A DNA stretch of 64,000 nt from Lasioglossum baleicum. Lineage: Eukaryota > Arthropoda > Insecta > Hymenoptera > Halictidae. Positions 50,901 through 62,694 of this stretch are shown here, one piece after another. Numbering within the stretch: the stretch's first letter is position 1; each line of letters opens with the position of its first letter. The notes beneath the pieces are model-generated. The model was not told the DNA's origin and did not search any database. It worked only from the letters and a program-made list of their open reading frames with translations. Location: assembly GCF_051020765.1 (NCBI RefSeq), contig NC_134929.1:20846135-20910134 (forward strand), read 5' to 3'. The position numbers and the translations under genes are program-made.

Positions 50901-52021
50901 ACAATAAAAATTTCTTAATCAACGGAATTCTCTCTGAAATTTCCCTCGTCATTGAAATGCAGCCTTCCAAGATTCCACACCATTACCCCGCAGAAAAAAA
51001 AGTAGCAAGAGATAGAAACTTCGCGGCACCAATCGAAGTACGGGAATCCGGAAAATTACTTTTTCCCCCGGACACTGTGAACGATTGGTAATTTAATTCC
51101 AGAAAACTGTTGCATTCAGTGGCTGAAGAATTCGAGGAGAGGCCGATTCTCGGTGCAAGCGAATGCGCAAACTTCGGGAATTTCTTTATCGACGAATAAA
51201 AGGGATGCGGGAATCAAATGGTCAGAGACGTGGCGAGATGAAAAACGTCGGCCATTTTGGTGTGCACGTTTGTCGATGAAGGTTTCGCTACAGCGGTGGA
51301 CTCTCGCATGATACCTCCTCTTCATATTGTGCAACGGCTGGTGTTTATGATATACCGGGTGGCAGTTGCCCTTAATTCTAAAATAACACTCGACGAGAGA
51401 CTCTCGACGCAGGAAGACGGTCGATCTGTTTTTTTATCGTCGACCTCACCATCTCGTTTAAACCTTATTCTCTCTCTTGGCCGCCATTGACGTAGACAGT
51501 AAAGCAGTTTCTAGGTCGGCCAAGATCGGCCGACTCTTCGCGATAATAATTCTATGGCCCCCCTTGCTTTCAAAGCTTTCAACTTCTTCCATTAACTGCA
51601 ATAAGCGCACTGGCCGCATTTACGCGTTTATGGGGTGCGCCAATTTCTTCCTGTATTAACAAACTTTTGTTCTGTTTCCAGAGGAACTTCCCGGAACTTT
51701 TTGGAAACCGAAATTTCCGTGAAAATGACGCATTTTAAGTACCGAAAATAATTCACTGTTTTTGATCGAGTCCAGTAATGCTGTAACATATGTTGGTGAC
51801 GGACAATTTTTATTGTCTGTCATCTTGTAAATGGCTAAATTTTCATACAGACAATTTATTAATAAAAGTTATATATATATACACATAGATGGTTTACTAA
51901 ATTAGTGTACTCGATAGAAATCCCAATTTTTAATCAAGTTTAGACTACATTCTCGAGAAACTTCAATTTGTAGACAATGCTTTAATACAAATGGATGTAA
52001 TTCTGTACTACATATGATGAC

Positions 52022-52090
52022 TAGACTGCGGATTTTATGCATTTCTGGCAAAACCGAGACGATGCAATTTAAAATAGTGAAAAGATAAAA
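52022..52090. mobile_element. Left-end fragment of the TAGACTGCGG MITE family
   Basis: TAGACTGCGGATTTTATGCA followed by TTCTGGCAAAACCGAGACGATGC-like family sequence and AATTTAAAATAGTG. The matching right end is missing. Confidence 0.65.
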
Positions 52091-54381
52091 TGAACTTTTC
52101 CTCGTTTAGCCCTCGTTCCCTGTAAGCCAGTCTGGTAACAACAAATACACGATTTGAACCAAAAATCAACCAGAAGATATCAGCTTCGAGTAAATGTACA
52201 TTTTAGAGACGACATTTTAAATATTACAGATGGGAAAACAATATCATTGAAATTCTCATTTCCTGTATCCTGTTCCCGAGGAGTCACTCGGCCAATATAG
52301 TAAAGAGAAAATGGAATCGCATCGGCGGTAGTAAAAGGTTCAGTGTCGTCTTACCTGGAAAACGTGGATCCCGAGTCGAACTTCCGGCGAGTCCTCCTAA
52401 AAGGCGATTTCGCTCGGCGTTTCCCCGAAACGATGTAACTTCCGACATCAAAGGGTTTTACCGCCGGACACGTTTGATCGGTTGCGCGGCAGTAAATCGT
52501 CGAAACGATCGAACGTGTTTCGGCGCCGCGAAACCTGTTTCCGCACGGAGCCGGCCAGCCACTGCCGGGAAAATTTGAAAATTGCCGATCTTGATTGATC
52601 CAGCTATTCACGTCGGCTATAAAGTGCAATCTCTGCCAATCAGCTTCTCCCGCGCTTCTACAGCCGCGCACTCGCGCGAATTATCCGCGAGTAATGCTCG
52701 AGTCCGCTCTCCGCGTTTCCAGGAACCACCATGGCCTCTAAACAACACTTGAAACCGTTTCGAACTGTTATACAACGTGAACCTCAGAACGTGATCAGCG
52801 TAGATTATTCTGTTATCGGACTGACTCGAAATTTTTTGATCATGTTGGTAAAACTTTCATAAAGGAATGATTAAAACAAGAAACGGTTTTCGAGTCACCC
52901 ACTAACGACGAAATAATCTGGACTGATCGCGTTTTGTGGTTCACCCTGTATAACAATATTAAACAGTTCTGAGGCATGCGCCTACAGCTTAATTTAGAAC
53001 GCTTTTAAGGGGTTTGGCTACCTTGAAATGTATCATGAAAATGAATTTTAGAAAATACGTGTCCTTATCACGAGCAAATTACCCAAATTACCATTTACAA
53101 GAAGATTGTTGAGCTCCTTACAGTAAAATGTTCAAAACAGTGGTGTCACGGTATAAGTTGTAAATTTTTCCAGCATCGTGCTATGAGTCACAACGTTGAA
53201 CAACGACACACACACACAAAGTTGATTCAACGTTATTAAACACTGAACTGTAGCGTTTTTTCGTGCGAAGAAAAAAGTGACGCGCGTTTTTTTATCCGCG
53301 TTGATTTCCAAATAAACGACGGTTGCTCGGAAAAGCGCGTGCAGGAAACGATGTTTTATCTACGACGATCCACCTTGCTCTATTTACGCGTGTTTTGCAT
53401 TGTCCACGAGTTACCGAGGCGCGAGTTATCTTCGTCAAATATTAACACTGCCAACGCAATCTCGGCGTAGAACAATTTGATATTCAAGCAACCGATTCTG
53501 CGGGACCGTCGCAATTACCGTGTTCGCGTTGGAAGCACCATCTTTCAAAAATTTTATCAACCCCTTGCCTTGTAACATCGTTATACATTTACATAATTAG
53601 AATGTAAATAAAATGGAACTATGTTTGTAGATGTGCTTGTTAAAATTGTAACAACGTGGAACCCGGAGATCTCGTTAAATTTTCTGTGGCAATATCTGAC
53701 ATTTCGTAAGTGAAGTGTCGATAAAAGATTTTGAAGATCGGTATCGCAGCACTGAATCGCTCGAATTATCCTGAACGATGGAACTGTGAGTACCAAAGTG
53801 TTCAATAAAGATACGGTATCGTTACAGGGTATATTCAAGAAGTGTTTATTTCACATACCACACAAGAATAACGTATTTTCGTTGGAGAAACTCTACTATA
53901 AAAATATAGCGTGTAAAAGTACTATTATACAGCTTATTAAATAACTTTAAACCTAGTTAAATATATTATTATTCATACATATATTCTCTCTTAGGAGCGC
54001 GAGAACCCAAAGCTCGTGCAATTATTTTTTAACAAGAAATATTTCGTTCTTTCTGTTTTGGGTGAACATAGGTATATAATCAATTGGGAATTCGCAGCCG
54101 TTCTTATCGCGAGAAAAAATTCCGGATATTCTAGGGCCCTCGGACACCCCCCTAATTTTCTGTACAATTTGAACACTTCAGCTACCGGAAGCCAATTAAT
54201 AGGTTCCTCGACGATGTTGCTAATTATGAAACAAATTTACGAGAGTAAAAAAATCTTTTTTTGCTTTCTATATGTATATACAAAATACTATGGTTGTTAT
54301 AAAAAAAATTTGTAAATAAAGTTAAAAGATTACTTAACACTATATTTCTCAGAAGATAATGTAAAAAAATGCCGCCGTATT

Positions 54382-54569
54382 TAGACTGCAGATTTTATGC
54401 ATTTCCGGCAAACACACAAAACAAAAACATCGGAACAATTTAAAAACACTGTTATCTTAAAGTCAACTTATTTTACAACTATTAAAAGAAGAGGTAAACT
54501 TTTACTTAATCTCCATTTCCTGGAAGTGATGCGGAAAATTGTTTATTTTGCACAAACAGCTGCAGTCTA
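54382..54569. mobile_element. Small MITE (TAGACTGCGG family), most complete copy
   Basis: 188 bp, from TAGACTGCAGATTTTATGCA to the inverted CAGCTGCAGTCTA. Both ends are intact and there is no open frame of note. Flanking TT/GT bases do not show a clear duplication. Confidence 0.75.
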
Positions 54570-55393
54570 GTCATAATATCTGTTCAGTCCGCTCCATTTT
54601 GCTGGCAAGCGATCTTATGCGACTGTTACGGATTCCGAGATTTCATTTCTCTGAAGTATGTACAAGAGCAGAAAAATAACTGTAGAGTTTTCATTTCGAA
54701 AGGAAAATTGAGCAACCAGTAGATAAAGTGTTAAGCGATCTATCTCCTCTCTCGAGGATGTTATACGTTAATGACATTTTTAAAATTCCTTTCTTCCCCA
54801 ACCTGCCTATTTTATATCTAGAACTCTTTAATCCTGGTGTCGCGCGACACTCTACCTTTATTACCAACGTATCTATTCTCGCATTAAAGCATATCCTTCA
54901 TAGAAATGGTTGATCATGGCGAAGTACCTTGAATATTTCCCATTCACGGCTTATGCTGGTCCTCCTGTACCTCAACCTCTGCTTCTTCGTTGCATATATA
55001 TGTTGAATCTGAAGAAGACTCACCTGGAACAGAAGTTGGTCACGATTACGAAGCAGTAATTTATACATATTATGTACAAATACATCGGTGTACACATACT
55101 GACTCGCACAAGCGTTTGGACACTCAAGAAACTATTTGAACCATAGATAAGTTTTACACTTATCTTAGTACATACTTGTATCTACTCCCAGTGTTAACAA
55201 TATTGTATAAACTTTGACATCGCACTCATGGTACATACAACATATCTGTGTTCGAATACTGCTGCGAGTCAGTGTACAGAAAATTTAGTTCTTTCCCAAA
55301 AGATACAACAGTCACTGAGGACAACGTTAATACAAGATATTGAATTCGTAGACCTCCACAAGAGAGTATCTGATTACCAAATGCAATGTACTA

Positions 55394-55784
55394 CACAGGG
55401 TGTCTCAGCTGAAGGAGGCCACCTAAATATCTCCTTTATTTTTAATGGCACAAAAAGAATATTTATGGCATAATTTAAATGGTATCGAAGGAGGAATATC
55501 ATGGAAGAACAATCTTTTTTTGTCCGGTTATTTTTTAATAGTTTTTTCAAGGTCATCGTTATTTTTTATCGGGAGAATTTATTTTTTTTTATTCCATCTT
55601 GTTAATGACTTAAAAAGTAACGATGACCTTGAAAAAACTATGAAAAAATAACCGGACAAAAGAAATTATTCTTCTATGATATTCCTCCTTCGATACCATT
55701 TAAATTATGCCATAAATATTCTTTTTGTGCCATTAAAAATAAAGGAGATATTTATGTGACCTCCTTCAGCTGAGACACCCTGTA
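55394..55784. mobile_element. Palindromic TA-flanked MITE, 391 bp (CAGGGTGTCTCAGCT family)
   Basis: Begins CACAGGGTGTCTCAGCTGAA and ends with the inverse (CACCCTGTA), TA duplication at 55392-55393 and 55785-55786. Nearly perfect arms (AAAGAATATTTATGGCATAA and inverse). Two short frames inside are artefacts. Confidence 0.88.
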
Positions 55785-55786
55785 TA

Positions 55787-57575
55787 GAACCCGATTGTAA
55801 TTCTTATACATAACAATTTCAATCTTCATTTCTATGGAAATGTCACAAAACAGGTGCAGTACCGTAATCTATAAAAAACAGTGTGGATAGTAGTGTTAGA
55901 GTGTGTTCAACAGATACTATTGCCTATAGTACCTTACATGCAGCTAATTACCGTGCAAAAAACAACAAGGCTCGTTTGTACCATATACGTGTGTCCTTCA
56001 ACATTTCGTGTCAACATTAATTTCTATTTAGTAGGCAAGCTTCATCAGTTTTGTATGCGGCGTGAAGTATATATGTATACAATACGCGTATTATACATAT
56101 ACAGATTGCACGCAATAAAAGCATCCAACATATAATCGTCAGAGACACTCTTACTCGGCTCTAAAACTGCGCTAAGAAACTCACAATCGAAGTGAGATTA
56201 AACTGGACAGTTAGAAATATAATTTTCAATGGAGGGAAACGAAGGAGAATAAAATGAAAATGAAAACTGAAAATTTAACGAGATTTCACGATAATCAATT
56301 TAAGCATTTTACAAATTCAATCACTATAAATTTCGAAATAATCGACTCAATCAGTTGAGTGAGACGAATAAATAATAAGGAGAGTATTGTCCAATTTATA
56401 TTTGATCTTTCTACAGTTGTGACTGCATGTAGAGATAAATATTTTTGTTAATTTCAATGATCGATACAAGTTGTTAAGATGGTGATATTAAACTGATTAT
56501 CGAATTAAATGAAAATAAGTATGAAATCATTAAAATAAATTATGTACCGGGTATACAGCAAACTATCAGGGAAGGCCCGGTGATGCGATTTATAAATGCG
56601 TTGATTCAGCCTGCCCATTATTCTTAGTTTCTAGATACTTGTCTGCAAGAAAGATGTTTGCTTATTATACAAAATTCATTCTACTTACGCTCCAAATTAG
56701 GCCATGTAAAATACTATGTCGAATAATATACTGTATACAAGGTTTAGCATTGTTGAGTAGGGTTTACCAATTACTACTCCATATTCCTAATTGTAAATGC
56801 TAATGATATACAAATAAAACACTAAAGATAAATCATGATAGATGTAAATTTTAAGTAATAAACCCTGTCTGAAACATCTCCGAGTATTTCATACATGAAT
56901 GAATAATTGAATACAAAGTACATATAGTCACGCGTTGAGGGCAATGTACAATATCTGTTTCAATTAAAAATAATCGTCGTGTATTAAACTAATCTGTGGT
57001 AAACATACCATAACAAAGCTGTCGCTTTTTCAGAATATACCAATGGTAAGTTTATCAAGTTAAGCACCGCGAATTGTTTAAACCAATAAACTATAAAAGG
57101 GACAACTTTGTTATCATCTCTTTCTCTTTTTCAAGATTTCACCATTCTTTATAGTTACACAAATAATTCATAAATTACACAACCAGCTGCACAATTCCAT
57201 TTCTGAAAAAGATTCTGGCGTATAACGTGCTACGAAAAAATGAATAGTGATACCTCCTCAATTCTGACCCAATATTCTCTTCACTTAAGTCCAAACTTGC
57301 GAACAGTTCATGCACTGTGTAAAAAGTAATTAAGAGTCTCATTAAACTGTTTAAGATTTATGTTTCATGTTCATTGAATATCTAGAATTGTTAAAACAGT
57401 AATTAGTGACAATATCATCGACATGGATTAAAAATTCTACTGCAACTTTGTTCTCCGTGGAACACACAATCTCATAATTTCGTCTTATTGATCAGGCAAC
57501 GGACTGACTATCTTGCAATTACTGTGCATATACATGGAAAAGCGGTGCGGTGGTGCACTACGATTCTCACAATAC
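55787..57575. other. Downstream flank of spinster, probably including its 3' UTR
   Basis: AT-rich, no open frame with a motif. A clear minus-strand polyadenylation signal could not be singled out, so the transcript end is not placed. Confidence 0.35.
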
Positions 57576-57601
57576 CTACGTTATCATTGCAACGTGAGCT
57601 C
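57576..57601 (-). CDS. spin: Proposed 26-nt terminal coding exon of spinster
   Basis: Exon 8 ends ...ATC GCA G|GTAAGT, so the final exon must begin with two bases completing a glycine codon. At 57601 a pyrimidine-rich stretch ends in GTGTCAG, followed by GA GCT CAC GTT GCA ATG ATA ACG TAG, giving the tail G-AHVAMIT. The phase fits and the intron is 314 bp. Other acceptors further downstream could be used, or exon 8 could read through to IAGK-stop, so this is a best guess only. Confidence 0.35.
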
Positions 57602-60600
57602 CTGACACGAGGCAGTCGGAGTTAGACTTGGGCATTAATCGAAGCAATTAATTGGTTATTTTACTTAGCTATTTAAATGCAAATAAGATTGTATTCAAAG
57701 AAATTTTTACTGAAATAATACTTCCAGGCTCAAGTACTTGGAATGTGCCCAAGCCTGAAATAAAACGGTTTATTGGAAAGACATTATAGTATCAACTTGT
57801 GTATACACGTGTGTATTAAACATCAAGCTGATTAGTAGCGACTTCCATACGATCATGCAAATAAGATGCCAAGACAGAGTCTCCTTAGGTCTCCTTTGCT
57901 CACAAGATCACTTACCTGCGATCATGAGATCAACAACCGCCTTGTCCTTCTGTATGTGCAACGCTGTCATGAAGAAGAACAGAGCGCCGATTACCTCGAC
58001 GAACATCGTCATGAACATAGCGTATTGCAAGCTACGAAATTCGACCAAGGTGTCCTCCATTTGGTGCATCGATGGCTTCACCTGGCCAGGAAGAGTCAAG
58101 TCTGGAAGAAGAACCGTTTTCAGTCCTTCTGATAACTGAAAGCAATTCATTAATGTACGAGCAACTAATCATACGGGAATTATGGCTAAGAGATTCATTG
58201 AATTACGGTACAGTTTAACACGTTCACACTGTCCAACAAATCTTGACTACATCTACGCAAGGCGTATCTTAAATTTTCATTATAGGCACAGATAAAAAAG
58301 TTGGGAGTCGTGAACTTCACTTTTTTCCTTTGAAATTCCAGAAATTCAGACGGAAATTCTTCCTCGAAGAATGATCTTTTTAAGATTAATTTCTCAGGAT
58401 CTTAGGAATTTATTTTTTTACGCCAACATATTAATTGTACCAAAATTGTATATTGAATAAAATATTCGTATTTACCAAACCAATGAGATAAGGGCTCCCT
58501 GCATCACCGAAGGCGTGTGCGATGAGTATTTGGAAAGCCTCGGCTGTAGATCTTCTCGTTGGTATCACCACGTACTGTGAGAAACGAGTACAATAATCTA
58601 TAATAATTTGTCGTGACTTAATACACATAGTTTAGAAATTAATAGATCGCGTACCAGTAATATATCTGCTACAATAGACCAATTCAAATTCAACGATAAC
58701 TGTCCAAAAAATATTAACGTGTAACATAGAACAGAATTTGTGTTGGCCGTTATGGTAGCGAAAAACAGCAATGGTACACTGACTAGCAGTCCCAAGGCAC
58801 AAATTAATGGATCAGCGTGTGGCCAGTGCACCCTTAGTCTCTGAGCTATAAACGAGCCTAACGGCACTCCTATTAAACCAGCTGCCATGCCTATTAATCC
58901 GAATTTGAACGATACACTGAAATATCGAAAATATTTTTCACAGTGAAAATGATTCGATGATCTTAGAATGTTATAAATAAAATAACGAAACTCACTCATC
59001 TGGATCGACGTTACTTGAGTTTGGGAGTAACGCGAATCCTAGCTGCAAGAACGTTGGAGCCCACCAAGCCAGTGCGCCAGTCACAAAAGCTACACATGTA
59101 AATCCAGCAGTAGAAAACATAAAGCTTGAACTAGAAATTAGAGAAATATTGTAAATCATGAACTACCGGAACGGTTTCTGTAAAACACACTTAGTTCAGT
59201 ATTTACTTTTTCAGTAGTTCCTTGATGTCACTGGACCATGCGGTGTTCGTTAAATGAACCCCGCCTTCTCTCTCCCCTCTGATAGGGTCTCTTACCACAG
59301 TAAGTAATAAAATTATTGCTATTACGCCCAGCATAGGTGTAATTCGTAAACCCCATTGCCAGACACCTGTAGCCCTTGCAGTTTCACCTCCTACAATGTA
59401 TCCCAGGCCACTGAAAGTTATGCATCTCTATTAATGTTCGTTTAATGATGCTGTTTATCTACCGAGTCGAACAGCAAGTTATTAAAGTACCTTCCGACTG
59501 GTATGGCAAAATAGAAAATTGCCAACATTTTGGATCTCAGATCTTTAACGAATAGGTCGCTTATTATCGTTGGGGCTATGGTGGAGTAACTAGCTTCACC
59601 GATACCAACTAGCGTTCTGAATAATAGGAACCATCCAAACGTCTGCAATATGAAAACATCAATATTACCTTTGAAATGTGTGTTCTATTTACGTATGTAA
59701 GAGTATGTACCTTCATGTAAGAGCCAATGAATGTTGTCAAACACCATAGGAACACACCGCTGCCCATTATAATCTTCCTGTTATACCGATCGCCCAAGTA
59801 CCCAAACAATGGGGCAAACACCATGTAACTCAATATAAAAGCAGTTTGCAGTAATCCTGATCTGTCATTGCGAATGTTGAAGTCCTTCTTTATGTCGGGT
59901 AAAATTCCTGCAATTGTGATACAATTTAAGATAATGCATTACATTTAAGACAATACATTTAAGACATGCGACTAGACGAGTAGTTATTCGAGTATCGAGA
60001 ACCAATTACCGAATAAGAACCACTGTGGTTATTGATGATGAGACAGCGGATTTTACACATTTGTGACAAGAATGAGTAGGTGCAATTTAAAACAGTAAAA
60101 ACATTAGAACCTATTAAATATATTAACAAAGAAAATTAATTGCTATTTGACTCCAGTTTGTTGCAATTCAGGCATAGAATTTTTATTTTGTATAAAGATC
60201 TGCTGTCTATTCATGATCAGTGCTATGGAATTACGTTGTTACAGCGTAAAATGAGAACTTCATCACCGAGTAACTAACGATTGTCATTGGTAATGCTGAT
60301 CGCTTCTACGATTGACATAGACTTGTGTAAAATGAATAAAATTTGTCAGCTACGGATATAGAGAGATTAATAAGCGAATGGAATAACAGTATAAGAACAG
60401 TATAAATATAACAGTGTCTTGTGTAGCAGCTTTTCAGCTTCTCGTCTGTCACTTAACCTAATATGGGGAATGGATACAAACCAGCGATCGTGAAACGATC
60501 CATATAATTGATCAAGTTGACGAAACATAGCACGCCGACAGTGAGCCAGTCGCTCCTGCTGACCGAACGTAGTTCCGACTGCATTGTTCCCTTTTTTATG

Positions 60601-60692
60601 CGTCTCTCTCTGGAAGTGTTCTGTGCATTTTCTGCGTTCACCATATGATAATCATAGGAGGCGATTTGTGGCGTGACGGCATCATCGGCCAT
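57576..60692 (-). CDS. spin: Protein spinster homolog (MFS lysosomal lipid transporter)
   Basis: Spinster proteins are 12-segment major facilitator carriers of late endosomes and lysosomes that export lysophospholipids or sphingolipids and affect autophagic lysosome reformation and synapse growth. Exons on the minus strand: 60692-60482, 59907-59711, 59642-59491, 59410-59207, 59130-58996, 58916-58655, 58574-58476, 58135-57916, and a tentative 57601-57576. All have GT donors and AG acceptors and the phases agree at every junction, giving about 501 residues. Hallmarks: NLINYMDRFTIAG in the first segment (near 59-71), the MFS loop motif GYLGDRYNRK (106-115), RTLVGIGEASYSTIAPT from Arg145, IPVGSGLGYIVGG (from about 183), and a C-terminal helix with MFVEVIGALFFF. 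The start ATG (60690-60692) gives the usual short hydrophilic N terminus. The 574-bp first coding intron holds a small MITE (60041-60209). The lysine-rich gene lies upstream on the same strand. No frameshift or lost motif is seen; only the last exon is doubtful. Confidence 0.93.
60041..60209. mobile_element. Small MITE (TAGACTGCGG family) in spinster intron 1
   Basis: Begins GAGACAGCGGATTTTACACA and ends, inverted, TAGACAGCAGATC. The interior has the family words GCAATTTAAAACAGT and ACTCCAGTTTGTTG, also found in the copies at 54382 and 2.5 kb. Lies between spinster coding exons 1 and 2. Confidence 0.7.
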
Positions 60693-61276
60693 GACTCGTA
60701 GGGAGTACCAGTCGGTGCCAAATGCTATTTACATTGGCACGAATTTTCTTTCTTTTTCTAAAACGGTCTCAACCTAGTACCATGGCATAACCTTAAAAAG
60801 AGACACACACACACACCAGTTTCTTCGCGAGCGAACGTCTCCGCAACGCACTGCACTAAATATGTAATCAAGGGTCAACACATCGACTTAAATCACGCCA
60901 TTTAGATTCAGGAAGTCGATCACACGATTCGCGAAGTATGTATACAAATTATATTCCCTGGGTCGGTCGCATGACAACGTCACAGCGTCCATACATTGCG
61001 TACGTGTTCAACTGTGTTTTGTGTACGTGTGTGTGCAAACCCCGCACTCACTGTCATTCACGTTGCAACGTGAAAGTTTCTTTATCTTATTTATTCGCCG
61101 GCGACAACGTCATCGGACGTGTTTTTCTCCGTTCATTTACATGATCGTGCCAGAGAGTACTTATATGAGAGTGCTCAGCAGTGCTCAGTGCTTAGTGCTC
61201 ACGCCCGGGGATTGGCTGTGCCACTTTTGTCTACGCATCATGTTTAGCCTGAAACAGCAAACAGCTCCTATTTACA

Positions 61277-61951
61277 CAGTGTCGCCAGATGAGAGCCAAA
61301 CGGCTCTCACACATTCTCCTCCTTTTCCCCTTTCACTATCCTATTCCAGATTCCAGATTCCAGCACCATGCGCACCCTCCAAGTTCAGACACGGCGGAAT
61401 CCGCGCGATTTGAACTGATTTGAACCACGTCAAAATTGACAGTCGTTCAGGATGAGGCGGTAACCGCGCGGACATGGAGGAGAGGGGCAAAGTTTTAGCT
61501 CAAGCTCAGTATGAAGATGAAAATCGCGCGGAAACAGCGCGGATTTGATTTCCTGCGGTTCAGAGGCGGTCTAAAGATCCGCGCGGTCACGTGTGAACAC
61601 ATCCATTTACGCCAATGTAAATAAGGTCCGCGCGGTTTCCGTCGTGTTTGAACTCTGAACGGGCTCTAGGCTCTAATTGTAAGACCGTAGACCAGTGTCG
61701 CCAGGTCGAGAAAATCGAGGGGAATTGGGTACCCCTCTCTGATGACCAGTCCAGTCTACGGCACGGGCACCGTGATCTACGGCTCTTACAATTCGTGGGG
61801 GACGTTGGAGTGTGCACATGGTGCTGGAATAGGATATTGGAAGGGGAAAAAGAGGGGAATGTGTGAGCTCCGTTTGGAGCTCAACTGGCGACACTGCCAT
61901 AGACCACGGTGCCCGTGCCGTAGACTGGACTGGTCATCAGAGAGTGGGTAC
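61277..61951. repeat. Interleaved inverted repeats around a CpG-rich core
   Basis: Arm pair 1: 61277-61380 against 61805-61897, starting CAGTGTCGCCAG and containing TATCCTATTCCAG. Arm pair 2: 61726-61774 against 61905-61951, containing GTCTACGGCACGGGCACC. AGTGTCGCCAG occurs a third time at 61695. The pairs interlock rather than nest, so at least two insertion or inversion events are needed. No protein signature. The block lies 0.6-1.3 kb upstream of the spinster ATG. Confidence 0.75.
61383..61653. mobile_element. CpG-rich 271-bp element with 25-bp inverted ends
   Basis: The left end begins GTTCAGACACGGCGG and the right end, inverted, begins GTTCAAACACGACGG; 22 of 25 bases match. The interior carries about six CCGCGCGG-like words (near 61400, 61462, 61524, 61540, 61578 and 61627), far more CpG than the surroundings. 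It could be a GC-rich MITE or a CpG-rich regulatory segment upstream of spinster. No clear target duplication. Confidence 0.5.
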
Positions 61952-62040
61952 ATTTTGAATCAGAAATTAAGGGGGTAGTATAGGCTCGATTTGTAACTAG
62001 AAAATACCTAGAATCTTACTAGAAAAAGGGGTCGAAACAT

Positions 62041-62363
62041 GGGTTTCGTAGTTTTCACTTAGTGTCCTTATTTGAGCAAATTTTGGGCTGGGTGAGGGCT
62101 CATTCGAAAGAGGAAGGTTCACCGCTTGGTGCTCTGGTCATGAGGTTAACGAGATTATGTTTATATCTAATAATATTAGTGTCCAAAGTAGAGTAAAAAT
62201 CTAGGAAAAAAAACCAGCAGATTTCAATGCATTTTTCTGTCTCTAAAAGACTTTTTGACTGCTAAGATGACCAGAGCACCATGCGGTGAACCTTCCTCTT
62301 TCGAATGAGCCCTCAATCTCAGCCCAAACTTTGCTCGTATTAGGACATTAAACGAAAGCCCCC
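62041..62363. mobile_element. Palindromic MITE, about 320 bp
   Basis: Inverted arms near 62041-62150 and 62264-62363 share the block GGGCTCATTCGAAAGAGGAA followed by GGTTCACCGC and GTGCTCTGGTCAT with few mismatches. No coding capacity. The outer limits are approximate because the terminal 25 bp are diverged. Confidence 0.7.
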
Positions 62364-62459
62364 AGTGCCCGCGACATCTTTGATCCAGCTGTTAACTAGA
62401 ATTCGAAACTGTTGATAACAGCGCGAAATATTCTTGTAAGGCGTAAGGGAAAATCTAAA

Positions 62460-62550
62460 GTTACGCACATAATTGATCATTATGAATGGACCAAACCAAA
62501 AAAAAAAGTTATTCTGATTTAAAGTATGTGTGATCAATTATGTGCGTAAC
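62460..62550. repeat. Hairpin with perfect 20-bp arms
   Basis: GTTACGCACATAATTGATCA at 62460-62479 is repeated exactly in inverse orientation at 62531-62550, around a 51-bp spacer containing an A-run. It lies just past the likely cleavage site of the lysine-rich gene. It could be a very small MITE or a 3'-end structure; no target duplication was identified. Confidence 0.8.
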
Positions 62551-62593
62551 GTTTAATTCAAAAATAATGAGGTCTCAACTAATAAATAAATGT

Positions 62594-62599
62594 TTATTG
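62594..62599 (-). promoter_or_regulatory. Candidate polyadenylation signal of the lysine-rich gene
   Basis: AATAAA on the minus strand about 96 bases past the TAG stop at 62695. Other AATAAA-like words occur nearby (62640-62680), so the one actually used is uncertain. Confidence 0.45.
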
Positions 62600-62694
62600 A
62601 CACAATAATTTCTTGAAAATAGTAATGTTATAGTAACAAAAATAAATTAGAGTATAATCATAGTAATAAAAATAAATTAGACTATAGTCATTTG

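Larger units (their letters stand above)
47931..55393. other. Non-genic stretch with solo transposon ends
   Basis: Single TA-flanked ends occur at about 51354 (TATACCGGGTGGCAGTTG) and 52942-52960 (TTCACCCTGTATA), plus the MITE copies at 52022 and 54382 and a short AC run at 53206. No supported gene; frames at 48893-49300 and 50057-50434 have no motif. Confidence 0.4.

Noticed and set aside
57855..58139. Plus-strand frames over spinster exon 8
   Set aside because: Antisense shadows; the minus-strand reading joins in phase with the other spinster exons.
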